A DNA stretch of 64,000 bases from positions 248,001-312,000 of the forward strand of contig JBCCEF010000002.1 in assembly GCA_039030395.1 (NCBI GenBank), written 5' to 3'. Of the stretch, positions 24,926-31,726 are shown in pieces. A program made the position numbers and the translations under genes. The notes beneath the pieces were generated by a model, which had not been told where the DNA came from, did not search any database, and was given only the letters and a program-made list of their open reading frames with translations. Source of the DNA: Acidobacteriota bacterium. GTDB taxonomy: Bacteria; Acidobacteriota; Thermoanaerobaculia; Multivoradales; JBCCEF01. Position 1 is the stretch's first letter. The number at the start of each line of letters is the position of its first letter.

Positions 24926-26190
24926 CGTGCCTCCTGGGCGGTGGTGAGAGTGCCGAGGATCGGCGGGCGTCGATTGCGCGGTTTCGCCAGCACCCACTGG
25001 ATGTTGCCGATGGAGCGCTCGATGTAGCCGCCCTCGCAGTAGCAGAAGTAAAACTCCCACATACGCTGGAAGCGCCGCGGGAAGCCGAGTTTCTGGATCT
25101 CGTCGGCCTTGGCCTGGAAACGCTCCCGCCAGGTGCGCAGAGTGCGGGCGTAGTGCGGCGAGAGGTCCTCCAAATGGACCGGTGTCAGGTCCGTCACTCG
25201 GGCGACGGAGCGGCTGAGGGTGGAGATCGAGGGGATGGCGCCGCCAGGAAAAATGTAGCGCTGAATGAAGTCTACGGAGCGTCTGGCCTGCTCGTAGAAG
25301 CGGTCGGCGATGGTGATCGCCTGTAACGCCATCAGGCCGTCCGGCGCGAGTAACGATGAGCACTTGGCGAAGAAACTGTCGAAGTAGCGATGACCGACGG
25401 CCTCGATCATTTCGACGGAGACCAGCTTGTCGTAGCGCCCTTCGAGGTCCCGGTAGTCCACTTCGATCACTTGTACCCGATGGTCCATCCCCGCTTCGGC
25501 GATGCGTCGGCGGGCATAGGCCGCCTGGGACGGCGACAGGGTGGTGGTGGTGACCCGGCAGCCGAAGCGCTCGGCGGCACGCAGGGCGAGGGCGCCCCAG
25601 CCGGTGCCGATCTCCAGCAGGTGGTCGTCCGGTCCGAGCTCGAGCTTCTCGCACAGGCGATCGATCTTGGCGCGGGAAGCGTCCGCGAGGGAAATCTCCG
25701 GCGGATCGAACAGGGCGCAGGAGTAGGTCATGGTCTCGTCCAGGAACAGCTCGAAGAACTCGTTGCCCAGGTCGTAGTGCTCTCGGATGTTGCGCGAGGC
25801 GCCCCGGCGGGTGTTGCGTCGCAGGCGATGGTAGAGCGCGTGGAGGGGAGCGGTCAGTCGCCCCAGGCCGCCTTCGAGGCCGTTCATCAGGTCGCGATTG
25901 CGCACCATGATGCGAACCAGGGCGGTGAGGTCGTCCGTCGACCAGTGACCGTCCATGTAGGCCTCGGCGGCGCCTATGGTGCCGCCGAAAGCGACACCGG
26001 ACCAGAATTCCGGCCGGTGAACGTGTAGGTGGGCCGCGGGCTCTTCACACTTGCCCAGGAGAATCGTCTCGGATCCCTGGTGGATCGTCAGGCGGCCCTC
26101 GCGCAGGCCGCGCAGTTTGGCCAGCACGGCGCGCCGCGCGAAGCCGCCGCGGCGCCGGGAAGGCAGTGGTAGGGCTGTGGACTCGGTCAT
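24922..26190 (-). CDS. cfa: Cyclopropane-fatty-acyl-phospholipid synthase family protein
   Basis: A 422-residue SAM-dependent enzyme that adds a methylene or methyl group to unsaturated acyl chains of membrane phospholipids. It has the N-terminal CFA domain (about 1-110, with FGGTIGAAEAYMDGHWSTDDL), then NIREHYDLGNEFFELFLDETMTYSCALF, the SAM loop LLEIGTGWGALALRAAE, VSVEMIEAVGHRYFDSFF and the C-terminal FPGGAIPS. Full length. Its ATG overlaps the DUF1365 stop and its stop overlaps the DUF1475 start, both as ATGA. It probably protects or alters membrane lipids under the control of the MerR-type regulator heading the operon. Confidence 0.95.
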   Translation of the reverse strand: MTESTALPLPSRRRGGFARRAVLAKLRGLREGRLTIHQGSETILLGKCEEPAAHLHVHRPEFWSGVAFGGTIGAAEAYMDGHWSTDDLTALVRIMVRNRDLMNGLEGGLGRLTAPLHALYHRLRRNTRRGASRNIREHYDLGNEFFELFLDETMTYSCALFDPPEISLADASRAKIDRLCEKLELGPDDHLLEIGTGWGALALRAAERFGCRVTTTTLSPSQAAYARRRIAEAGMDHRVQVIEVDYRDLEGRYDKLVSVEMIEAVGHRYFDSFFAKCSSLLAPDGLMALQAITIADRFYEQARRSVDFIQRYIFPGGAIPSISTLSRSVARVTDLTPVHLEDLSPHYARTLRTWRERFQAKADEIQKLGFPRRFQRMWEFYFCYCEGGYIERSIGNIQWVLAKPRNRRPPILGTLTTAQEAR

Positions 26191-27044
26191 GGGCGATCCG
26201 TTCTTGCCGGTGAGGCGGCGGCCGTTTCGGTTTTGGGATGTTGGGTTTTAGGATGGGGGAAGAAGGGAACGCCCTTGCGCTTGAGACGCAGAGCCTCCCG
26301 GTAGATCCAGTAGACGCCGCGCAAGGTCATCGCCGGGAAGCGGAACAGATAGCGGTCCAGGGCCAGCGGCCGTCGCTCGAGGGAGAGGGAGGCGTTGAAC
26401 ATCTTTTCGCCCTCGCGGAAGCTTTCCATCCACACCCGCAAATGCTTTCCCGGCGGTGAAAAGCGCCAGCGGTAGTCCATGTCCATCGCCATGAAGGGGG
26501 AGACGTGGAAGTCCTTCGCCAGGGTGAAGGTCAGGCTACGGTCACGGCCGGCACCGGGTTCCGAACTGTGCGCCGAGGTGCCATCGAGGACGTAGGCATA
26601 GCGCTCGTTCCAGGGGGTGTTGTTGACCTCGGCGACGATCGCTCGGGGCTCGTCCGGGTCGCGTTCCGTGGGGTTGTCGAACAGGTAGTAGAAGCTCACT
26701 GGGTTGAAGCAGTGCCCCCAGGTCCGGGCGTGGGTGAGGAGGCCGATGGAGCCCTCCGGCCGGTGCTCGGTCCGCTCCTCCACCAACTCCCGCAGGCAGG
26801 TCGCGAGGTCGCGCTGCGGCTCGCCGAAGTAGTCTGCCCGGCGGAACCAGCCCGGGGCGAAGCGGCGAGCGGACCAGAAGCGGGCGCGGTCGAAGATCTC
26901 CGGAACCTCGTCCAGGTTTAGATACAGCATCGCCGCCGGATAGCTGAAGCGGTGTTCCCGCGGCGCCATCCGGTGGTGCATGACCCGGCCGATGTAAACG
27001 GCGCTCTTCGGGGCGCCCGGCAGTTCTTCCGGTGGTGAGGTCAC
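26187..27044 (-). CDS. DUF1365 family protein
   Basis: A 285-residue cytoplasmic protein of the DUF1365 family. Key stretches: VYIGRVMHHRMAPREHRFSYPAAMLYLNLDEVPE, GLLTHARTWGHCFNPVSFYY, AEVNNTPWNERYAYVL and DFHVSPFMAMDMDYRW. The GTG start at 27044 overlaps the stop of the flavoprotein gene (GTGA). DUF1365 genes nearly always sit between a flavin amine-oxidase-like gene and a CFA synthase gene, as here, and are thought to act in the same lipid modification. The biochemical activity is not known to me. Confidence 0.93.
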   Translation of the reverse strand: MTSPPEELPGAPKSAVYIGRVMHHRMAPREHRFSYPAAMLYLNLDEVPEIFDRARFWSARRFAPGWFRRADYFGEPQRDLATCLRELVEERTEHRPEGSIGLLTHARTWGHCFNPVSFYYLFDNPTERDPDEPRAIVAEVNNTPWNERYAYVLDGTSAHSSEPGAGRDRSLTFTLAKDFHVSPFMAMDMDYRWRFSPPGKHLRVWMESFREGEKMFNASLSLERRPLALDRYLFRFPAMTLRGVYWIYREALRLKRKGVPFFPHPKTQHPKTETAAASPARTDRP

Positions 27045-28324
27045 GAGGCCGCCATCCGTGGAGAGGTGGCGGCGGACCATCCTACGCCCAACGCATCGGC
27101 GACTCGAACGGCGCTCCGCACGCCGTCCTCGTGGAAGCCGTAGCCCCAGTAGGCGCCGCAGAAGTGGGTGCCGGCGACACCGCTGATTTCGCGCCAGCGG
27201 CGTTGGGCAGCGAGGGCCGGGCCGTCGAACTGGGGGTGAGAGAAGGTGCGCCGTTCGAGGACCTGCACCGGCTCGATCTCGTCCGTGCGATTGAGGGTCA
27301 CGCACAGGGGACGTTCGCTGGTCAGGTTCTGCAGTCGGTTCATCCAGTACGTCACCCGCACGCCGCCCGAGTCGCCGCTGCCGTCCCCGCGGGTCGAGAC
27401 ATTCCAGCTCGCCCACAGTTGGCGCCGCTCCGGCAGCATGCGCAGGTCTCGGTGCAGGATCGTGTCGTTGGGCCGGTAGGGGATCGCACCGAGGATCGAC
27501 TTCTCCGCCGGCGAGGGATCGGCGAGTAGGCGGAGCGCCTGATCGCTGTGCACCGCCAGGATCACCTGATCGAAGCGTTCCGGCTCGCGGCCCGCCGCCC
27601 GGACGGTGATGCCCGCGCCGCCGGTTTCGCGGTCTCCACGCCGAATCCACCGCACCGGAGTGTGGTCGCAAATGCGGTCCCGGAAGGTTGCCGTCAACGC
27701 CTCGACATAGCGTCGCGAGCCTCCCCGAACGGTGCGCCACTGGGGTCGATGATTGACCTGTAGCATACCGTGATTTGCGAGAAAGGCGATCAGTGGCCGC
27801 AGTGGGAACCGGCGCATGTCGCCCGGCGGCGTGGACCACACAGCGCCGATCATCGGCAGCAAGTACCGCTCGGCGAAGACGGTGCTGTAGCGGTCCCGGT
27901 CGAGGGCATCGCCCAGGGTGGTGTCGTCCGACTCCAGCAGGTAGGCATCCGCCTTGCGGTGAAATCGCAGGATGTCCCGCACCATCGACCAGTGAGAGGG
28001 GCGCAGCAGATTCCTCGGCTGGCCGAACACCTGTCGCAGGGTCGAGCCGTTCCACTCCAGGGCGCGGCCTTCCTCGCGCACGCTCAGGGTCATTTCGCTC
28101 GGTTGGGTATCGACTCGCAACTCCGCCAGCAAGCCGGTGAACAGGGGATAGGTTTTCTCGTTGTAGACGATGAAGCCGAGGTCCACGCCTTCGCCGTCGA
28201 CCTCCACCGTGTCACTGTGGCCGCCGATTTTCCCGGCCTCGAACAGGCGGATCTTGTGCTGCCGGTGGAGCAGATAGGCGGCGGTGAGGCCGGAGATTCC
28301 CCCTCCGATGATGGCGATCTTCAC
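27041..28324 (-). CDS. FAD/NAD(P)-binding amine-oxidase-like protein
   Basis: A 427-residue flavoprotein with the dinucleotide-binding GGGISG (7-12) at the N-terminus, GGHSDTVEVDGEGVDLGFIVYN, WSTPPGDMRRFP in the middle and a C-terminal FAD segment GTHFCGAYWGYGFHEDGV. It belongs to the group encoded with DUF1365 and CFA synthase. In such operons it is thought to oxidise or desaturate fatty-acyl chains before or after methylation; this is inference from family context. There is a 44-base gap after the DUF1295 gene, the only real gap within this operon. Confidence 0.93.
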   Translation of the reverse strand: MKIAIIGGGISGLTAAYLLHRQHKIRLFEAGKIGGHSDTVEVDGEGVDLGFIVYNEKTYPLFTGLLAELRVDTQPSEMTLSVREEGRALEWNGSTLRQVFGQPRNLLRPSHWSMVRDILRFHRKADAYLLESDDTTLGDALDRDRYSTVFAERYLLPMIGAVWSTPPGDMRRFPLRPLIAFLANHGMLQVNHRPQWRTVRGGSRRYVEALTATFRDRICDHTPVRWIRRGDRETGGAGITVRAAGREPERFDQVILAVHSDQALRLLADPSPAEKSILGAIPYRPNDTILHRDLRMLPERRQLWASWNVSTRGDGSGDSGGVRVTYWMNRLQNLTSERPLCVTLNRTDEIEPVQVLERRTFSHPQFDGPALAAQRRWREISGVAGTHFCGAYWGYGFHEDGVRSAVRVADALGVGWSAATSPRMAAS

Positions 28325-28368
28325 GGGTTCTCAGTTCGCAAACGGCCGACAATTGGAGGCGGGAGAAA

Positions 28369-29190
28369 CTAGTTCTTCTTCGGAGGCCACGGGAAGAAGG
28401 CGTTGGTCGAGCGCACGTAGTCGCGGTATTTCGGCCGGCGCTCGGCGATGTCCTTCTCCAACAGGCTGACGCCCGACACCTTCAGCAGGAAGGTGGTCAT
28501 CAGGATCGGCGAGAACAGGGTCCACCAGCCGCCGGGGAGGCTGGCTGCGAACAGAAAGTAGCCAATCCACATCATCATCTCGCCGAAGTAGTTGGGGTGC
28601 CGAGTGGTCGCCCAGACGCCGCTGCGCAGCACCTTGCCTTCGTTCGATGGATCCGCCTTGAAGCGGGCGAGCTGCCAATCGCCGACCGCCTCGAAGAAAA
28701 AACCGATCGACCAGCAGGCCACGGCCAGGAAGTCGACGGCGTTCCAGGGCGCCGAGTCGCCACCCCGGGCGTCCTGGGTTTGCACCCAGTAGAGGGGAGC
28801 GGAGATCACCAGGATGAGGAACCCTTGAAGGAAAAACACCGTGATCAGGCTGCGCCAGCGAAAACTCTCGCCGACCTGCCGGCGCATTTCGGCGTAGCGC
28901 CGGTCCTCGTCCTTCCCCCAGTTGCGCCAGGTGAGATATCCGGAGAGCCGCAGGCCCCACACCGTCACTAGCGCGAGCTGAACCGCCTGACGCAGATCCA
29001 CCTCGCCACCGAGGGCGCGGTAGATCCAGGCGCACAGCACAAAGCCGAAGCCCCAAAACAGGTCGATGATCGAAACATCCCGGCGCACTAGGCTGACGAG
29101 CCACAAGGCGATGAGGCAGAAGGCGAGGACGATGCCGGCGGTCGCCACCGCCTCCGGCAGCCAGATGGTCGGCGAGACGAGCGCGATCAC
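28369..29190 (-). CDS. DUF1295 (steroid 5-alpha-reductase-like) membrane protein
   Basis: A 273-residue polytopic membrane protein with about seven helices. The C-terminal part has the family signature RSGVWATTRHPNYFGEMMMWIGYFLFA and LLEKDIAERRPKYRDYV. Such proteins resemble 3-oxo-5-alpha-steroid 4-dehydrogenases and isoprenylcysteine methyltransferases. The GTG start overlaps the regulator stop (GTGA), so it is the second gene of the operon. It probably acts on lipidic substrates in the membrane. Confidence 0.92.
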   Translation of the reverse strand: MIALVSPTIWLPEAVATAGIVLAFCLIALWLVSLVRRDVSIIDLFWGFGFVLCAWIYRALGGEVDLRQAVQLALVTVWGLRLSGYLTWRNWGKDEDRRYAEMRRQVGESFRWRSLITVFFLQGFLILVISAPLYWVQTQDARGGDSAPWNAVDFLAVACWSIGFFFEAVGDWQLARFKADPSNEGKVLRSGVWATTRHPNYFGEMMMWIGYFLFAASLPGGWWTLFSPILMTTFLLKVSGVSLLEKDIAERRPKYRDYVRSTNAFFPWPPKKN

Positions 29191-30056
29191 GACGCCGCCA
29201 ACCCCCGGGCGAAGGCCGCCAGCTCGGCCATCGAGTCCCCCACGAAGAGTCGTGGATTCTTGGCCGGCAGATCGACCTCGCGGACCTTCTTGCCGCCGAG
29301 CATGAGAAGAACGCCGTGCTTCGACAGCTTATCGAGTAGGTGGCGGATCTCGGCGCTCAGGCGGGCCGGCTGATCCGCCGTGCTGATGCTGATCCAGACC
29401 ATCTTCGGAGCGAGGGCGCGCACCGCTTCGAGAAGGGTCGAAGAGGGAGTCTCGGGCCCCAGATTGGTGGCTCGGAATCCTTCCACTTCCAGCAGGGTGG
29501 AAACCGCCAAAGACGGAATCATGTAGGGATCGCCGGTCGGTGCGCCACCCACCGCCGCCATCGCGCTATCCGGCGGCGGCGCGACCACGGAGCGGATCTG
29601 GTGCAGTCCCTGGATGGTGATGTCGGTGGCGCGGTGCTCCCTGAAGATCCCTTCTTCTCCCTGCAGCCACAGCTCGCCCACCCGCCGCATGGCGATCCGC
29701 AGAGGACCGTCGACAATCTGAGCGATGCTCGCGCCCTCGAGAAAGAGCGATAAGAGCAACCCGCGAGCGCGCTGGGAGCGGCCGTGGCGCAGATCTTCGA
29801 ACAGCCGCTCTTCCGGCGGGCGCTGGTCACCCGGATCGTTGGCCACCACCACGTCCTCCAGGCCCAGGGCGGCCGGATTGGAAAGGGTAGCCCGAGATTC
29901 CCGCAAATAGCGCACCGCTTCAGTGATGGGAATCCGGCGATGTCCACCGGCGGTGCGCTCGGCTTGGATCACGCCGTCGTCGGCCCAGCGTTTGATGGAG
30001 GACTCGCTGACGCCGATGGCTTCGGCCAGGTCGCGTGGTGAGAGGAGGGCCTTCAT
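29187..30056 (-). CDS. MerR-family regulator with CarH/LitR-like cobalamin-binding domain
   Basis: A 289-residue regulator. An N-terminal MerR helix-turn-helix (4-55; LSPRDLAEAIGVSESSIKRWADDGVI) leads to a helical cap (about 80-155) with the W130-x9-E140-H141 motif of CarH photoreceptors, then a Rossmann domain (about 165-289) of the B12-binding class (ATNLGPETPSSTLLEAVRAL). The axial-histidine loop seen in CarH (ExHxxG near residue 177) reads GDPYMIPSL here, with no histidine, so normal base-off cobalamin binding is doubtful. It heads the lipid operon and probably regulates it. Direct TGAACG repeats lie just upstream. Confidence 0.9.
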   Translation of the reverse strand: MKALLSPRDLAEAIGVSESSIKRWADDGVIQAERTAGGHRRIPITEAVRYLRESRATLSNPAALGLEDVVVANDPGDQRPPEERLFEDLRHGRSQRARGLLLSLFLEGASIAQIVDGPLRIAMRRVGELWLQGEEGIFREHRATDITIQGLHQIRSVVAPPPDSAMAAVGGAPTGDPYMIPSLAVSTLLEVEGFRATNLGPETPSSTLLEAVRALAPKMVWISISTADQPARLSAEIRHLLDKLSKHGVLLMLGGKKVREVDLPAKNPRLFVGDSMAELAAFARGLAAS

Positions 30057-30079
30057 CGAGTTTGAGTACTCGACAGGCG

Positions 30080-30094
30080 TGAACGGAATGAACG
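30080..30094. promoter_or_regulatory. Direct repeat TGAACG-N3-TGAACG, candidate operator near the regulator start
   Basis: TGAACG at 30080-30085 and again at 30089-30094. It lies downstream of the predicted minus-strand promoter and 24 bases before the regulator ATG, a position suited to repression. The same arrangement recurs at 30199-30213. Confidence 0.55.
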
Positions 30095-30121
30095 TTTAAG
30101 TGGTTGGTTTTTCACGGCCGG

Positions 30122-30150
30122 AATATGCCACAAATTGGGGTCTTTTTCAA
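30122..30150 (-). promoter_or_regulatory. Candidate promoter of the regulator/lipid operon
   Basis: On the minus strand TTGAAA (30150-30145), a 17-base spacer and CATATT (30127-30122) give a fair sigma70-type promoter. The transcription start would fall near 30115, giving a leader of about 60 bases with the TGAACG pair in it. Confidence 0.5.
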
Positions 30151-30168
30151 GTTTTCTCGCTCGAAGAC

Positions 30169-30197
30169 TTGACGAATGGAAATTGTAGTCTTATGAT
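30169..30197 (+). promoter_or_regulatory. Strong sigma70-type promoter facing away from the operon
   Basis: TTGACG (30169-30174), a 17-base spacer and TATGAT (30192-30197) match the sigma70 consensus closely. Transcription would start near 30204, inside the second TGAACG pair, and run rightward towards the yccF gene 315 bases away. No convincing gene begins close by. Confidence 0.65.
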
Positions 30198-30198
30198 T

Positions 30199-30213
30199 TG
30201 AACGTTATGAACG
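30199..30213. promoter_or_regulatory. Second direct repeat TGAACG-N3-TGAACG at the start site of the rightward promoter
   Basis: TGAACG at 30199-30204 and 30208-30213 overlaps the expected start of the rightward promoter. With the copy at 30080-30094 it brackets the divergent promoter region, as expected for an autoregulating MerR-type repressor that binds direct repeats. Confidence 0.6.
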
Positions 30214-30455
30214 ATTTCAGGGCAAGAAACACCGATCACCCCGTTCCTACTCGCGGCCCTAGTGGTTTGCCGGGTCGGATGGGATGGTTTCCTCTGCCGA
30301 TTGAAAATCGCGTGGTTCTTCGGAGGCTCTCGATTCCAACATCCTCTGCTAGAAATCTCCTTGTACCGATCTCACCCATCCCGTAGTGCCTTCCTCCGGT
30401 GATCCACCGAGTCACCGGGTCGCCTTTCTAAATCGAGAGCCTCTCCGAAGCTTTC
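30204..30455 (+). ncRNA. Possible structured RNA or long structured leader
   Basis: Downstream of the strong promoter the sequence can form a long-range stem: CTTCGGAGGCTCTCGATT (30318-30335) pairs with AATCGAGAGCCTCTCCGAAG (30431-30450) apart from a two-base bulge. Nested within it CCGGTGA and TCACCGG (30396-30402, 30412-30418) form a hairpin. The one open frame (30207-30386, 59 codons) would be leaderless and looks non-coding. This could be a small RNA or a regulated leader of yccF. A terminator with a T-tract is not clear. Confidence 0.4.
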
Positions 30456-30519
30456 TTCTTCCTATCTTCTTCGCAGAGACCGCGGAAAATCGGCCGCGAG
30501 CCGATACAATTGCCGAGAG

Positions 30520-30909
30520 ATGAGATTCCTCCACTTCCTCGGCAATGTCCTCTGGTTCCTACTCGGCGGTTTCATCGCCGCGCTCGGTTATTTCATCGGC
30601 AGTCTAGCCCTGTGCATCACCCTCATCGGGATCCCCTTCGGCATCCAGACTTTCAAGCTCGGTGTAGCTTCCCTGGCGCCTTTCGGTAGCGAGGTGGTGG
30701 AGAAGGAAGGGGCAAACAGCGCTCTGCGGGTGCTGTTCAATATCCTGTGGATCGTGCTCTTCGGTTGGGAGATTGCCTTGGCGCACCTGGTATGCGCCGT
30801 GGTGCTGGCGCTGACCATTCTCGGCATACCCTTCGCGCTGCAGCACATCAAGCTGGTACCCCTCGCGCTGCTGCCCTTCGGCCGCGGACTGCGGCGCGTT
30901 GGCTCCTGA
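30520..30909 (+). CDS. YccF-domain membrane protein
   Basis: A 129-residue protein with two copies of the YccF motif: NVLWFLLGGFIAALGYFIGSLALCITLIGIPFGIQTFKL and NILWIVLFGWEIALAHLVCAVVLALTILGIPFALQHIKL. It has about four transmembrane helices. The family is widespread with unknown function, possibly transport. The ribosome-binding site is weak (GAGAG adjacent to the ATG). The next gene starts ten bases after its stop. Confidence 0.92.
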   Translation: MRFLHFLGNVLWFLLGGFIAALGYFIGSLALCITLIGIPFGIQTFKLGVASLAPFGSEVVEKEGANSALRVLFNILWIVLFGWEIALAHLVCAVVLALTILGIPFALQHIKLVPLALLPFGRGLRRVGS

Positions 30910-30919
30910 TCGAGTTGCC

Positions 30920-31684
30920 GTGCACCTGAGGGTTGTCACCTACAACATCCACCGCGCGATCGGGGTAGATCGTCGCTATCGCCTGGACCGCATCGTGGAC
31001 ATCCTGCGCCACCATCGGCCAGACATCGCCCTACTGCAGGAAGTCGATGACGGTGCCCCGCGTTCCCGGCACCAGGACATGGCCCAGGAGCTGGCGGACC
31101 GCCTGGAGTACCCGGAATTCGCCGTGGGGCACAATGTCAGTCTGCGGGAGGGTCGCTACGGCAACGCCACTCTCAGTCGGTTTCCCATCGTTCTCGAGCG
31201 GAACGTGGATCTGACGATGGGCCGGCGCAAGGCACGGGGCTGTCAGTATGTGCGCCTACAGCTCGCCCCGAATCTGCCGCAGCTCGATGTCTTCAACCTT
31301 CACCTCGGGTTGTCCGCCGCCGAGCGGAAAAAGCAGATCGAACGCTTGGTTCGCTCCGTCGAACTATTACGGGTACCGGATCATGCCCCTTGTGTGGTGG
31401 GCGGAGACTTCAACGACTGGCGAACCCAGCTCGGGCCGATCCTGCGCGATCGCCAGGGCTTCCGGAGCGCGACGGAGCGACGCCGGGCCGGTTCCGAGCT
31501 GCGCACCTATCCCTCCTTCTCTCCGAGTACCGGCCTCGATCGGGTGTACTACCGAGGACCGCTGAAACTCCATGCCTCGCGCCGCTGCCGCCTCAAGTTG
31601 TCGAAGGTGGCGAGTGATCACCTGCCGGTGATCGTGGACTTCGAGGTGGACACCTCGTCCCGGAACGGATTGCCGATACCTTGA
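30920..31684 (+). CDS. Endonuclease/exonuclease/phosphatase family protein
   Basis: A 254-residue metal-dependent phosphodiesterase or phosphatase fold. Catalytic signatures: VVTYNIHRAIG at the N-terminus, IALLQEVDDG with the metal glutamate, DVFNLHLGLS, VVGGDFNDW and the final SDHLPVIVDF with the Asp-His pair. I start it at GTG 30920, matching the usual family start. The substrate may be nucleic acid, phosphoinositide or a lipid head group; the family does not settle it. It is probably co-transcribed with yccF. Confidence 0.88.
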   Translation: MHLRVVTYNIHRAIGVDRRYRLDRIVDILRHHRPDIALLQEVDDGAPRSRHQDMAQELADRLEYPEFAVGHNVSLREGRYGNATLSRFPIVLERNVDLTMGRRKARGCQYVRLQLAPNLPQLDVFNLHLGLSAAERKKQIERLVRSVELLRVPDHAPCVVGGDFNDWRTQLGPILRDRQGFRSATERRRAGSELRTYPSFSPSTGLDRVYYRGPLKLHASRRCRLKLSKVASDHLPVIVDFEVDTSSRNGLPIP

Positions 31685-31726
31685 AGGTGGCGAAGTCGAG
31701 GCGCTGTTCGACCTCGGGTCTTTAGA

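Noticed and set aside
30207-30386. A 59-codon gene starting just after the strong rightward promoter
   Set aside because: It would be leaderless, its protein shows no pattern of a folded or membrane protein, and the region is better explained by RNA structure.
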